Positions 7,801-15,393 of a stretch of DNA of 64,000 nucleotides are shown here, piece after piece; position 1 is the first letter of the stretch, and the number at the start of each line of letters is the position of its first letter. The notes beneath the pieces are model-generated. The model worked only from the letters and a program-made list of their open reading frames with translations, had not been told where the DNA came from and made no database searches. The DNA is taken from positions 92,213-156,212 of the forward strand of contig NZ_JAMBLS010000005.1 of the NCBI RefSeq assembly GCF_023336905.1. Direction: 5' to 3'. Made by a program: the position numbers and the translations under genes. Source of the stretch: Bacteroides sp. ET71 (GTDB taxonomy: Bacteria; Bacteroidota; Bacteroidia; Bacteroidales; Bacteroidaceae).

Positions 7801-8663
7801 TTGGGGTCGTTCAAATCCTTTTGGGTACTGAGGCAGATGAGGCGGTCGTGTGCTTCGGCGTTTTCTTCGTCCACAAAGTGCACGTCGTTCGTGCAGATAA
7901 CCTTGATATTGTATTTCTTGGCATACTCCAGCAACTTGGCGTTCACTTTCTGCTGCAAAGGGAAGGCTTCGTGGTTGGCACGTTCGACGGTTGCCTTGTG
8001 GCGTTGCAGTTCTAAGTAATAGTCCTCGCCGAATAGGTTCTTGTACCATTGGATGGCCTCTTCCGCCTCGTCGTAATGGTCGGCGATTATCTTCTTGGGT
8101 ATCTCTCCGCCTAAGCAGGCCGAGCAGACGATGAGGCCCTCGTGGTATTTCTCCAGTTCGCTTCGGTCGGTACGTGGACGCATGTAGTAACCCTTCGTCC
8201 ATGCGCGGGAGACCAACTTGATGAGGTTATGGTAGCCTTTCTCGTTCTTCGCCAGGACGATGAGGTGCCAGCCGCTTTGGTCGGGTTTTCCTTCCTTCTT
8301 ATCCATGGTGCGGTGGGCCACGTACATCTCGCATCCGATGACGGGCTTGAACAGCTTGCTTTCTGCTTCGGCTATTTTCTTTTGACAAGCCGCCATCTCC
8401 TCCAAGGTTTCAGCATCCTTGGACGAAGCGTTTTCCAGCTCGGCCAGGCGTTTCTTCAGTTCTTTGATTTCTCCGCGCGGGCCGCTGTTCTTTTTGCTTA
8501 CATAGTTGTAGAACTCTTTGATGCCAAACATATTGCCATGGTCGGTGACGGCGATTCCTTTCATGCCGTCTTTCATGGCTTTGTCTACTAACTTGCTGAC
8601 GCTGGCCTGACCGTCGAGGAGCGAATATTGGGTGTGTACGTGTAGGTGGACGAAATCTTGCAT
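4866..8663 (-). CDS. dnaE: DNA polymerase III subunit alpha
   Basis: 1265 residues counted from the ATG at 8663 (MQDFVHLHVHTQYSLLDG); the ORF extends 20 codons upstream without family similarity. It is the replicative polymerase of the C family. The N-terminal PHP domain carries HVHT near residue 8. The palm contains the run GPGRGSAAGSAVAYCLG (~460-476) and the catalytic acidic motif PDIDVDFDDDGR (~500-511). The HhH/tandem and OB-fold region is at the C-terminal third (EITMGGMVTDVRRGTSKNG). The architecture is the DnaE1 type without an inserted proofreading exonuclease, as normal for Bacteroidota. It heads the minus-strand run dnaE-trxA-4110 and faces psd divergently, with 185 bp between the two starts. 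Confidence 0.97.
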   Translation of the reverse strand: MQDFVHLHVHTQYSLLDGQASVSKLVDKAMKDGMKGIAVTDHGNMFGIKEFYNYVSKKNSGPRGEIKELKKRLAELENASSKDAETLEEMAACQKKIAEAESKLFKPVIGCEMYVAHRTMDKKEGKPDQSGWHLIVLAKNEKGYHNLIKLVSRAWTKGYYMRPRTDRSELEKYHEGLIVCSACLGGEIPKKIIADHYDEAEEAIQWYKNLFGEDYYLELQRHKATVERANHEAFPLQQKVNAKLLEYAKKYNIKVICTNDVHFVDEENAEAHDRLICLSTQKDLNDPKRMLYTKQEWMKTKAEMNQLFADVPEALSNTLEILDKVEYYSIDHAPIMPTFAIPEDFGTEEEYRKKYTEKDLFDEFTQDENGNVVLDEDAANAKIKRLGGYEKLYRIKLEADYLAKLTFDGAKRLYGDPLSEEIKERLVFELYIMKTMGFPGYFLIVQDFINAARTQLGVSVGPGRGSAAGSAVAYCLGITKIDPIQYDLLFERFLNPDRISLPDIDVDFDDDGRGEVLRWVTEKYGQEKVAHIITYGTMATKMAIKDVARVQGLSVAESDRLCKLIPDKIPDKKLNLPNAIEYVPELRAAEASPDERVRDTLKYAKMLEGNVRGTGVHACGTIICRDDITDWVPVSTADDKETGEKMLVTQYEGSVIEDTGLIKMDFLGLKTLSIIKEAVANVKLHRGIDLDIDTIPIDDPATYKLYCDGRTVGTFQFESAGMQKYLRELQPSTFEDLIAMNALYRPGPMDYIPDFIDRKWGRKPIEYDIPIMEKYLKDTYGITVYQEQVMLLSRLLANFTRGESDALRKAMGKKLRDKLDHMKPKFIEGGKKNGHDPKVLEKIWADWEKFASYAFNKSHATCYSWVAYQTAYLKANYPAEYMAAVMSRSKDNITDITKFMDECKAMGIKVLGPDVNESNLKFTVNAEGNIRFGLGAVKGVGESAVESIIEGRKKEGPYKGIFDFVQRVNLNACNKKNLECLALSGSFDNFPELTREQYFAVNAKNESFLETLVRYGNRYQMDKAMALNSLFGGENMVQVSTPEILPTERWSDLERLNKERELVGIYLSAHPLDEFSVILENVCNTHMKELENKENLVGREITMGGMVTDVRRGTSKNGNPYGIVRIEDYTGSAELPFFGNDWVTWQGYLGEKTFLFIKARCQAKQWKQNELEVKVTSIELLPDVKEKLVEKITIFIPLSVLNKGLIAELADLTKAHPGNTQLCFKVMDKDTRMAVDLVSRPVKLNVGRELISYLKGHPDLRFQIN

Positions 8664-8770
8664 AGTTTGAGTTTTCCTTTCTAATGAGCGCATAAAAATA
8701 CAACCAAATGCGGGATTGGGCAAAATTTTCTCCCAAAAGTTATTAACAGGTACTTTTCTGTACGCTTTTT

Positions 8771-8801
8771 TTGCTTCATGTTCAAAATAAGCCTATTTTT
8801 G
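8771..8801 (+). promoter_or_regulatory. Promoter of psd-pssA
   Basis: TTG (8771-8773), 20 bp, TATTTTTG (8794-8801); the psd start is 47 bp downstream. Confidence 0.6.
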
Positions 8802-8848
8802 CACGCAGATTCTACATTATTCATAACAACTGTTGTAATTACGAGATA

Positions 8849-9535
8849 ATGGGTCGTTTGAAAAGATTGAAGAAAATACGCATACACCGTGAAGGTACAC
8901 ATACACTGACTGGCAGCTTTCTGTTGCTGTTAATCATTAACGCTGCGCTTTACTGGGGGCTGGAGACCAGAATCCCTTTCTATATTATTGCTCTGTTGAG
9001 TCTGGTGGTTTATGGGATTATGGTTAATTTCTTCCGTTGTCCTATCCGGCTGTTCGGGCAAGATACGGAGAAGGTGGTGGTGGCTCCTGCTGACGGAAAG
9101 GTGGTAGTCGTGGAAGAGGTGGACGAGAACGAGTATTTCCACGACCGTCGTATTATGATTTCTATCTTCATGAGTTTGGTGAACGTGCATGCCAACTGGT
9201 ATCCTGTGGATGGGACGGTGAAGAAAGTTCTTCATCAAAACGGCAAATTCATGAAAGCGTGGCTGCCCAAGGCCAGTACGGATAACGAACGGTCGACCGT
9301 GGTCATCGAGACGCCCGAAGGCGTGGAGGTGATGGCCCGTCAGATTGCCGGTGCAATGGCGCGGCGAATCGTCACATACGCTGTGGAAGGTGACGAGTGT
9401 TACATTGACGAGCACATGGGGTTCATCAAGTTCGGTTCGCGTGTGGATGTGTTCCTGCCACTGGGTACGGAGGTGCTGGTCAAACTGGGGCAAACGACCA
9501 CGGGTAACCAGACCGTCATTGCCAGACTAAAATAA
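8849..9535 (+). CDS. psd: Phosphatidylserine decarboxylase (proenzyme)
   Basis: Start taken at the ATG at 8849 ([16 protein letters not shown], 228 aa); the longer ORF would run through the promoter. It converts phosphatidylserine to phosphatidylethanolamine at the inner membrane. Two adjacent hydrophobic stretches at residues ~20-60 anchor it. The pattern [12 protein letters not shown] and the C-terminal [10 protein letters not shown] are those of the short PSD-A-type family. Self-cleavage should occur between Gly196 and Ser197, the serine becoming the pyruvoyl group. It lies 17 nt upstream of pssA, which makes the substrate, so the two consecutive steps are co-transcribed. Confidence 0.95.
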   Translation: MGRLKRLKKIRIHREGTHTLTGSFLLLLIINAALYWGLETRIPFYIIALLSLVVYGIMVNFFRCPIRLFGQDTEKVVVAPADGKVVVVEEVDENEYFHDRRIMISIFMSLVNVHANWYPVDGTVKKVLHQNGKFMKAWLPKASTDNERSTVVIETPEGVEVMARQIAGAMARRIVTYAVEGDECYIDEHMGFIKFGSRVDVFLPLGTEVLVKLGQTTTGNQTVIARLK

Positions 9536-9552
9536 TTATTTCTTTTTTGCTT

Positions 9553-10260
9553 ATGGCTAATTGCATTACTCGTCACATTCCCAATACGCTGACTTGCCTG
9601 AATCTTTTTTCGGGCTGTGTGGCTGCCGTCATGGCGTTTCAGTCTCGTTATGACATGGCTTTGTTGTTCATCATCGTTGGAGCGGTGTTCGACTTTTTCG
9701 ACGGGATGGCGGCGCGTGCGCTTCATGCTTATTCCAACATCGGCAAGGATTTGGATTCGCTGGCCGATGACATCAGCTTCGGCCTGGCACCGTCGGTGGT
9801 GGTCTTTTCTCTTTTGCAGGAGATGCGTTATCCGACTTATCTGGAGGCGGTGGCTCCTTATTTCCCTTATGTGGCTTTCCTGATAGCTGTCTTTTCGGGC
9901 CTGCGTTTGGCCAAGTTCAACAATGATGCGCGGCAGACCACTTCGTTCATCGGCTTGCCTGTCCCGGCCAATGCGTTGTTCTGGGCGGCATTGGTGGCGG
10001 GGTTCCATCCTTGGCTGTCGGGAGGGGACGTTCATCCTTTGTGGCTGTTGCTGCTGGTGTGCCTGTCGTCGTGGCTGTTGGTGAGCGAGGTGCCCATGTT
10101 TTCGCTGAAGTTCAAGAGCCTGTCGTGGGCGGACAATAAGTTGCGTTTCCTCTTCCTGGCTGTTTGCATTGTGCTGCTGGCTTGCCTGCAAGTCAAGGGC
10201 TTGTCTGCTTGCATCGTGTGGTATGTCTTGCTTTCGCTCTGCACGGCTAAGCGGGGTTGA
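9553..10260 (+). CDS. pssA: CDP-diacylglycerol-serine O-phosphatidyltransferase
   Basis: 235 residues from the ATG at 9553 (MANCITRHIPNTLTCLNLFSG). It condenses CDP-diacylglycerol with serine to phosphatidylserine in the inner membrane. The CDP-alcohol phosphotransferase signature D-G-x2-A-R-x8-G-x3-D-x3-D is complete at about residues 49-71 (DGMAARAL, then GKDLDSLADD). Six or so hydrophobic segments follow. It is directly downstream of psd and 70 nt upstream of the DUF4834 gene, all on one strand. Confidence 0.95.
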   Translation: MANCITRHIPNTLTCLNLFSGCVAAVMAFQSRYDMALLFIIVGAVFDFFDGMAARALHAYSNIGKDLDSLADDISFGLAPSVVVFSLLQEMRYPTYLEAVAPYFPYVAFLIAVFSGLRLAKFNNDARQTTSFIGLPVPANALFWAALVAGFHPWLSGGDVHPLWLLLLVCLSSWLLVSEVPMFSLKFKSLSWADNKLRFLFLAVCIVLLACLQVKGLSACIVWYVLLSLCTAKRG

Positions 10261-10330
10261 ACTTTTTTTCGGCACGGTTGTTGTAGTTATACCTTCAGAG
10301 GTAATTCATTTTTAACTTAAAACCGGATAT

Positions 10331-10624
10331 ATGCTTCATTTCTTAGGATTTATTCTGATTATCATATTGGCCATTGTGTTCATTGGCATCGCTATCCTGC
10401 TCAGTGTGGTGCGGGGTGTCTTTGGCTTTGGCCGGGGAAAAAATACGACGGCTTATCAGCGGGCCGGCGGTGCGGAACGTACGGGTGCGGAACGTGCGCG
10501 GCGGACTGCTGTGTCGGACGACGGGACTGTGACGGTGGAAGAGGGGGAACTGCATATTAACCGGAAGAAGATTTTCGGCAAAGATGAAGGCGAGTATGTG
10601 CCTTATGAAGAGGTGAGGGATTAA
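10331..10624 (+). CDS. DUF4834 family small membrane protein
   Basis: 97 residues. An N-terminal transmembrane helix (LGFILIIILAIVFIGIAILL) is followed by a glycine/arginine-rich stretch and an acidic C-terminal tail ending EYVPYEEVRD. This is the layout of DUF4834, a Bacteroidota family of unknown function. It follows psd-pssA on the same strand, which hints at envelope lipid biology, but nothing in the sequence gives a mechanism. It ends before a long bidirectional terminator shared with rpmA. Confidence 0.7.
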   Translation: MLHFLGFILIIILAIVFIGIAILLSVVRGVFGFGRGKNTTAYQRAGGAERTGAERARRTAVSDDGTVTVEEGELHINRKKIFGKDEGEYVPYEEVRD

Positions 10625-10702
10625 GGTACTTAAGCGGTCGGTCGTCCGGAGATTCTTTCCGCTGTTGTGGCTGTGGTTCCTACGTCCGGCAGAGAGAGGT
10701 TT

Positions 10703-10749
10703 AGAAACAGAAAAGGGAGAGTAATCGTTACTCTCCCTTTTCTGTTTCT
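10703..10749. terminator. Bidirectional terminator, perfect 22-bp stem
   Basis: AGAAACAGAAAAGGGAGAGT plus AA (10703-10724) is exactly repeated in inverse after the 3-nt loop TCG (10725-10727). It lies between the convergent DUF4834 and rpmA genes and serves both. Confidence 0.9.
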
Positions 10750-10762
10750 GGGGTATGCAGTC

Positions 10763-11035
10763 TTATGCTTCTGCTTTTGTCTCTGCCGGGATGACGGACA
10801 CGTAGCGTCTGTCTTCGCGGGTTACTTTGAACTGTACAGTTCCGTCTACCAAGGCGTACAGAGTGTGGTCACTACCCATGCCGATGTTTTTGCCCGGATG
10901 GAACTCGGTACCTCTCTGACGGACGATGATGTTTCCTGCCTTGCAAGCTTCACCGCCGAATATTTTAACGCCTAATCTCTTACTTGCTGATTCGCGGCCG
11001 TTCTTAGAACTACCAACACCTTTTTTATGTGCCAT
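10763..11035 (-). CDS. rpmA: 50S ribosomal protein L27
   Basis: 90 residues beginning [16 protein letters not shown], the conserved N-terminus of L27 that reaches the peptidyl-transferase centre. There is no cleavable N-terminal extension of the Firmicute type. The core [22 protein letters not shown] is typical. It is encoded 23 nt downstream of rplU, the usual pairing. Confidence 0.98.
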   Translation of the reverse strand: MAHKKGVGSSKNGRESASKRLGVKIFGGEACKAGNIIVRQRGTEFHPGKNIGMGSDHTLYALVDGTVQFKVTREDRRYVSVIPAETKAEA

Positions 11036-11058
11036 TTCTTCTTACTGTTTTTAATTGA

Positions 11059-11376
11059 TTAAGCTACTACTTCTTTGATTGTCAATTCCGTGAACTGTTC
11101 GCGGTGGCCTTTCAGCTTGCGATAGCCTTTTCTTCTTTTCTTGTGGAAAACAAGTACTTTGTCGCCTTTTACCAGCGGGGATACTACTTCGCAAACTACT
11201 TTTGCACCTTCTACGGTGGGAACTCCCACGGTGATGACACCGTCTTTGTCCACCAACAGTACTCTGTCAAACTCTACCGTTGCACCGTTTTCTGCGTTCT
11301 GCATGTGGTGAACGAACAACTTCTTTCCGGCCTCTGCTTTGAATTGCTGGCCTTGGATTTCTACAATTGCGTACAT
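11059..11376 (-). CDS. rplU: 50S ribosomal protein L21
   Basis: 105 residues ([20 protein letters not shown]), a normal length for L21, with the C-terminal [20 protein letters not shown] rRNA-binding stretch. First gene of rplU-rpmA. A promoter with ideal spacing lies about 93 nt upstream, leaving a leader of roughly 85 nt in which autogenous control could sit; I see no clear structure there. Confidence 0.98.
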   Translation of the reverse strand: MYAIVEIQGQQFKAEAGKKLFVHHMQNAENGATVEFDRVLLVDKDGVITVGVPTVEGAKVVCEVVSPLVKGDKVLVFHKKRRKGYRKLKGHREQFTELTIKEVVA

Positions 11377-11468
11377 TTCTTATAAAACAATGTATAAGTT
11401 AGCTCCGGCGGGTGGTCCCTAATCACTTAGAGAACTCTTAACTGAACCCGTTGCGGAATAATCGGCTG

Positions 11469-11499
11469 CAAAGGTACGGATTTTATCCGAGACGGGCAA
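11469..11499 (-). promoter_or_regulatory. Promoter of rplU-rpmA
   Basis: Minus strand TTG (11497-11499), 20 bp, TACCTTTG (11469-11476). Confidence 0.65.
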
Positions 11500-11538
11500 G
11501 TGTAGGCAGGGCTTTTTTATCCGTTTTTTTGCCCGCCT

Positions 11539-12045
11539 TCATGCCGGTTTGTCGCGAAACAGCTCCAGCGTGTCGCTGAACTGCTGGGCGATGAAGGCAA
11601 ACCGGGGATGGTCGGGACGGACGATGAGGGCGACGTAGTTCGGGATGCCTTCTTCGTCGGGTATCTGTGCCGATAGAAAAGCGAACGTTGTCTGGCTGCC
11701 CGAAGAGCGGAACCACGATTCGAACAGGCGGCTGCGGTGCTTCTGCCGGTTGTCGCCCGTCTCGCACAGGTAGAGCATGACGGCTTCCCGCTTGCGGAAA
11801 AATTCGTAGACCAAGGCCAGGATGGTTTGCCGCAGCTTGGGGTCGCGGGGAGACTTGCGGTGGTTGGTGTTGGATATGGCAAACTCGTATGCTTCAATGT
11901 TCGGCATAAGGTCGCTTGGCATGAAGCTTAACGTGTAATTGACGCCGTAGTCAGTGGTCAATATGTATGACAACTGGGCGTATGGAGCCAACCGGAGCAT
12001 ATATGGAGCAGATGTGTTGACACGCTCCAAGTCAATTTTTACCAT
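11539..12045 (-). CDS. DUF6169-like hypothetical protein (168 aa)
   Basis: A soluble 168-residue protein with an N-terminal beta-rich part (YAQLSYILTTDYGVNYTLSFMP) and a helical/beta C-terminal part (LVYEFFRKREAVMLYLCETGDNRQKHRSRLFESWF). Its shape resembles the Bacteroidota family DUF6169, an assignment from memory and of moderate certainty. It overlaps the preceding 59-aa gene by 7 nt (ATGGTAA), so the two are translated together from one promoter. No catalytic motif is recognised. Confidence 0.55.
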   Translation of the reverse strand: MVKIDLERVNTSAPYMLRLAPYAQLSYILTTDYGVNYTLSFMPSDLMPNIEAYEFAISNTNHRKSPRDPKLRQTILALVYEFFRKREAVMLYLCETGDNRQKHRSRLFESWFRSSGSQTTFAFLSAQIPDEEGIPNYVALIVRPDHPRFAFIAQQFSDTLELFRDKPA

Positions 12046-12218
12046 ACTTCGATAGATTCTGGTTCTTGCCCTGTACGTTTCTTGTATTCTGCTCTCAAGT
12101 ACTCTTCCATCTGTCGGATAAGTTCTTGCTTCTTCCGCTTATGCTCCTTCATCCGCCGCCATACTTCTTCTTTGGTCAGCGTTGTCTTCTTGGGGGGTGT
12201 TTGCAATGTTTCTTCCAT
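12039..12218 (-). CDS. Small charged helical protein (59 aa) paired with the 168-aa gene
   Basis: Reading from the ATG at 12218 gives MEETLQTPPKKTTLTKEEVW, then a Lys/Arg/Glu-rich amphipathic helix (RRMKEHKRKKQELIRQMEEY), ending ESIEVW. Its stop overlaps the start of the next gene within ATGGTAA. A strong promoter sits 22 nt upstream of its start. The arrangement (small charged protein first, larger one second, stop/start overlap, own promoter) resembles toxin-antitoxin or immunity pairs, but neither partner is recognised as such. Confidence 0.6.
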   Translation of the reverse strand: MEETLQTPPKKTTLTKEEVWRRMKEHKRKKQELIRQMEEYLRAEYKKRTGQEPESIEVW

Positions 12219-12239
12219 AGTGATAAGTGTTTATGGAGG

Positions 12240-12270
12240 CAAAGGTACGAATCTTGGGGTAGACGGCCAA
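12240..12270 (-). promoter_or_regulatory. Promoter of the 59-aa/168-aa gene pair
   Basis: Minus strand TTG (12268-12270), 20 bp, TACCTTTG (12240-12247), 22 nt before the ATG. Confidence 0.65.
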
Positions 12271-12300
12271 ACTTTTGAGGGATTATCTTGGTGGAGGCTG

Positions 12301-12340
12301 CAACGGTCGGGCTTCTTCCGGACAAGAAGCCCGGCCGTTG
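12301..12340 (-). terminator. Strong hairpin downstream of the HAD-DUF3667 gene
   Basis: CAACGGTCGGGCTTCTT (12301-12317) pairs over 17 bp with AAGAAGCCCGGCCGTTG (12324-12340), with a 6-nt loop and one G-T pair. No good T-run follows. GCTTCTTCCGGACAAG recurs at 12311 and 12355, 44 bp (two 22-bp steps) apart, so this may be part of a degenerate 22-bp repeat. Confidence 0.5.
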
Positions 12341-12383
12341 TGTGTCAGGACCGCGCTTCTTCCGGACAAGCACCGCGCCCTGC

Positions 12384-14348
12384 TCACAGCAGGCTTTCGG
12401 CTGCGGCGATGAGGAGGAGTACGAACATCACGATGCCGACGAGCAACAGGAGGGCGTAGACGAACATCAGCAGCGTGCGCCAGAAGCTTTCCCACCACGA
12501 GCAGAGGTATAACTGCCGGAAATCCCACCAGAAAAGCAGGAAGAGGACCCACCACGGCAGGGCGAAGAGGTCGTCGGCATAGGCGGTCAGACCGATGGGC
12601 AGGAGCAAGATGCTGATGAGCATGATTTGTCCGGCGATGTAGGCTTGTATGAAGAAATGTTCCATCAGGTTGAAGCGTACCTTGGGCGGACAGCGCCTGA
12701 GCCGGCGTCGGCTTTGGAAAGCCCAGAGCGTGGCGATGGCCAGCAGGGGCAGCGTGGCGACGACGTGCAGCGTGCGGTTGCCGTGCCCCCAGCGTTTCAG
12801 CAGCTCCCATACGCGGTTGAGGAAGGGGACACTGCGGATGCCGTTCTCCAGGTAGTGGCTCAGTTTGGATTCTCCGGCCAGGACGCGGGCGGTTTGGCTC
12901 AACTCTTCCATGTCGCTCTGGTCGGCGGCAGACAGGGAGTCGGCGGTGGCAGTTTTCTGTGCCAGTTCTTTCTGCAAGAGGATGATGGCCAGGTCGTTGG
13001 CGGCTTTGGACAGGGAGTCGTCTTTGTAATTGTTTTCTTCTTGCAGTTCGGCGATGGACTCGCGCAGCTTGGCCACCTGCACGGAGTCGCTTTCGACCGT
13101 TGTTTTTTCCGTTTCTATCTGGGGGATGACCAGTTGCACGGCTAGCAGGTAGAAGGCCACGAGCAGGAAGAGCGTCTGAAGGGGCATGGAGTGGTTGGCG
13201 CGGCGGCCCTGCATGAAGTCGCGCATCAGATGGCCGGGGCGGTAGAGCAGGGCGATGAGCGTGCGGCCGAATTTGCCGTCCACACGGAACAGGCTGCGCA
13301 GGATGTTGCCCGCCGCGTGCTTCAGCCGGAAGCGATAGACGGAACGCGTCTGTCCGCAGCGGGGGCAGAAATTGCCCGTGAACGTGTGTCCGCAGTTGCG
13401 GCAGGTGCAGGGCTGCGTGCTGAGCGGGGCGGGCACTTTGCCGCGAATCTGGCGGATGTGCAGGGCGCGGGCGCGGACGATGAGGGGGTGACACTGCTCG
13501 CACAGCCATTGTCTGGCAGCCGGAGGCAGGACACGGCGCGTGCGGAGGACTTTGACCAGATAGGCGAGGAAGAAGAGGAAGAAGAGATACGTCGGGTCGT
13601 CGTCCAGCGGAAAGCTTTCTTCGCAGGCAATCCATAGCAGCAGGGCCAGGATGAGCACCTGGTGTACGGCGATGCGTCGGTGGGTGGTGGGGCGTTGCGT
13701 CTTTCCCTCCGGCTCCAACAGTTCGTCCAGCGAGGACATGATGCGTTGGTGGGGATAGGCAGCCAGCTCGTCGGCGGTGGTGACGCCGTGAGTCACTCCG
13801 GCAAAGTCCACGCCGGCGGCTTGGGCCGTCTCGGCATCCACGGTGCTGTCGCCGATGTAGAGCACGCGCTTCTTCTTCACGCCCAGTTGGCGGATGGCGT
13901 AGAGCAGTCCTTCGGGGTCGGGCTTGGCGCGGGAGACGTCTTCACCGCCCACCACGATGTCCAGGAAATCCGCAGGCAGGTGCTGGTCCATGGTGTCGTG
14001 GATGCGGAAGCGGTATTTGGTGGAGATGATGCCCACACGGGCGCCCCGCTCCTTCAGCGTCCGGAGCACACGGAGCGTTTCGGGGAAGAGGCGCGTGTTG
14101 GGCGTCATGTGCACGTCGGCTTCCCGGCGGTATTCGGCTTTGAAAGCCGCCAGACGTTCGGGGTCGGTGACACCCGTCAGGATGGAGAACGACTCCTCCA
14201 GCGTCTTGCCGATGGTGCGGCGGATGGCCTCGTCGGTCACGTCGGCATAGCCGTTGCGCTCCAGCACGTGGCGGAAGCACATCACAATGCCGCGCGACGA
14301 GTCGGCCAGGGTGTAGTCGAAGTCAAAAAGGTAGACTTGATAAGACAT
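12384..14348 (-). CDS. HAD-superfamily phosphatase fused to a DUF3667 membrane protein
   Basis: 654 residues in one uninterrupted frame. Residues 1-~215 form a phosphoglycolate-phosphatase-like HAD domain: nucleophile motif DFDYTLADS near 8-16, motif II in GIISTKY, the lysine in SRAKPDPEG, and motif IV GDSTVDAETA. The rest is a membrane protein: hydrophobic segments around 225-265, a zinc ribbon CRNCGHTFTGNFCPRCGQ and an earlier CEQC pair, then a long insertion with coiled-coil character (VAKLRESIAELQEENNYKDD) between transmembrane helices, ending with several helices. DUF3667 proteins are normally separate genes of unknown function. The substrate of the HAD domain is unknown. A sequencing-induced fusion is possible but no overlap of two frames is seen. 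Confidence 0.75.
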   Translation of the reverse strand: MSYQVYLFDFDYTLADSSRGIVMCFRHVLERNGYADVTDEAIRRTIGKTLEESFSILTGVTDPERLAAFKAEYRREADVHMTPNTRLFPETLRVLRTLKERGARVGIISTKYRFRIHDTMDQHLPADFLDIVVGGEDVSRAKPDPEGLLYAIRQLGVKKKRVLYIGDSTVDAETAQAAGVDFAGVTHGVTTADELAAYPHQRIMSSLDELLEPEGKTQRPTTHRRIAVHQVLILALLLWIACEESFPLDDDPTYLFFLFFLAYLVKVLRTRRVLPPAARQWLCEQCHPLIVRARALHIRQIRGKVPAPLSTQPCTCRNCGHTFTGNFCPRCGQTRSVYRFRLKHAAGNILRSLFRVDGKFGRTLIALLYRPGHLMRDFMQGRRANHSMPLQTLFLLVAFYLLAVQLVIPQIETEKTTVESDSVQVAKLRESIAELQEENNYKDDSLSKAANDLAIILLQKELAQKTATADSLSAADQSDMEELSQTARVLAGESKLSHYLENGIRSVPFLNRVWELLKRWGHGNRTLHVVATLPLLAIATLWAFQSRRRLRRCPPKVRFNLMEHFFIQAYIAGQIMLISILLLPIGLTAYADDLFALPWWVLFLLFWWDFRQLYLCSWWESFWRTLLMFVYALLLLVGIVMFVLLLIAAAESLL

Positions 14349-14357
14349 GCGGAGGGA

Positions 14358-14448
14358 GAGTGATTAATGGTTAATGATTAATGGTTAATGGTAAATGATG
14401 TCCGGCCGCACGTATTAACCATTAATCATTTACCATTCACCATTATTC
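14358..14448. repeat. AT-rich imperfect inverted repeat of iterated TTAATGGTTAATG
   Basis: Left arm made of TAATGGTTAATGATTAATGG-type steps (14361-14398), GC-rich centre TCCGGCCGCACG, right arm ATTAACCATTAATCATTTAC onward (14413-14448). Folds into a long hairpin between the TraB/GumN and HAD genes. A shorter relative follows at 15331-15410. Confidence 0.7.
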
Positions 14449-15330
14449 TCATTTCATCGGTTCTACTGTATATCCTTTCTCTTTCAGCAGACTGAGCACG
14501 CCTCGTTCGCCCGGCAGGTGTCCGGCGCCTACGACAAACAGGGTGGGAGCGGCCTGCATCAAGGCGGGCATCTGCTTCGCCCAGGCTTGGTTGCGGTCAT
14601 ACAGCAGTTGGGCCATCTCTTCGGGCGTGGGGTCGCACGACGTGCCTTCCTTCTCCTCCATCAGTTGCAGCATTTTGTCCAGGTCCTGCGCGGCATAGGC
14701 GGCGATGAGTTCCTTGGCTTGGCGTTCGGCTTTGGCCGGGTCGCTGACGAAGCAGTAGAGGTCTTCGGCCTGGCGGCGGAGGGGCTTGTTGAAGAGGATG
14801 TCCATCTGCGACTGTACCGTCTCCAGCCCGCCTACCTTCTTGCCTGCCTTCGTGGCATCTTGCTGGAAGGAGGCGTCCAGCTGTTCCTGCGGGTTATAGC
14901 CCGGCGTATGCTTCAGGTAGAACAGCACGGTCAGTTGCTGGAAGAGGGCGGCGGGCTTCAGGCGGTCCAGCAGGGCGATGTCTACCTTGAGGTACTCCGT
15001 CACGGCGCGGGTCACCACCTCGAACTCTTTGGGAGAGAAGAGGCTGCGGAGCGTGGTGTCCGCGGGCAGCATCATCTGTTGCTGCATCTGCGTCAGCGTT
15101 TCGGGCTTCATCATGTCGGCCATGACCAGTTCGCCGTACACCTGTTGCACGTCTTGTTGCACTTGCGGCAGGGCAGCGATGCTGTCCTTGATGCTCAAGG
15201 CGGCGAGGTGATACGTGCCAAAGAGGTACGAAGGTTTGTCGAGCCCGTTGCCCGATACTTTCCAGAGTAATTGTGCCTGGGCGCCCAGCGTGGCTGCGAC
15301 GACCAGGAGGAGGGTGATGAATCGTTTCAT
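14449..15330 (-). CDS. TraB/GumN family protein (exported)
   Basis: 293 residues. A signal peptide (MKRFITLLLVVAATLGAQA) is followed by the family start WKVSGNGLDKPSYLFGTYHLAAL near 25-45, which carries the GTYH histidine of the TraB/GumN/PrgY family (Tiki-like fold, a proposed metalloprotease). The C-terminal LFVVGAGHLPGERGVLSLL contains the second conserved GAGHLPG motif. Location is probably periplasmic. The gene lies in the minus-strand run upstream of the HAD fusion and downstream of the NlpC/P60 lipoprotein gene, separated from each by AT-rich repeat tracts. Confidence 0.85.
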   Translation of the reverse strand: MKRFITLLLVVAATLGAQAQLLWKVSGNGLDKPSYLFGTYHLAALSIKDSIAALPQVQQDVQQVYGELVMADMMKPETLTQMQQQMMLPADTTLRSLFSPKEFEVVTRAVTEYLKVDIALLDRLKPAALFQQLTVLFYLKHTPGYNPQEQLDASFQQDATKAGKKVGGLETVQSQMDILFNKPLRRQAEDLYCFVSDPAKAERQAKELIAAYAAQDLDKMLQLMEEKEGTSCDPTPEEMAQLLYDRNQAWAKQMPALMQAAPTLFVVGAGHLPGERGVLSLLKEKGYTVEPMK

Positions 15331-15393
15331 AATGGTTAATGATAAATGGTTAATGGTTAATACGTCTTGATAGCAACGCCTCGTTGTTAATTG

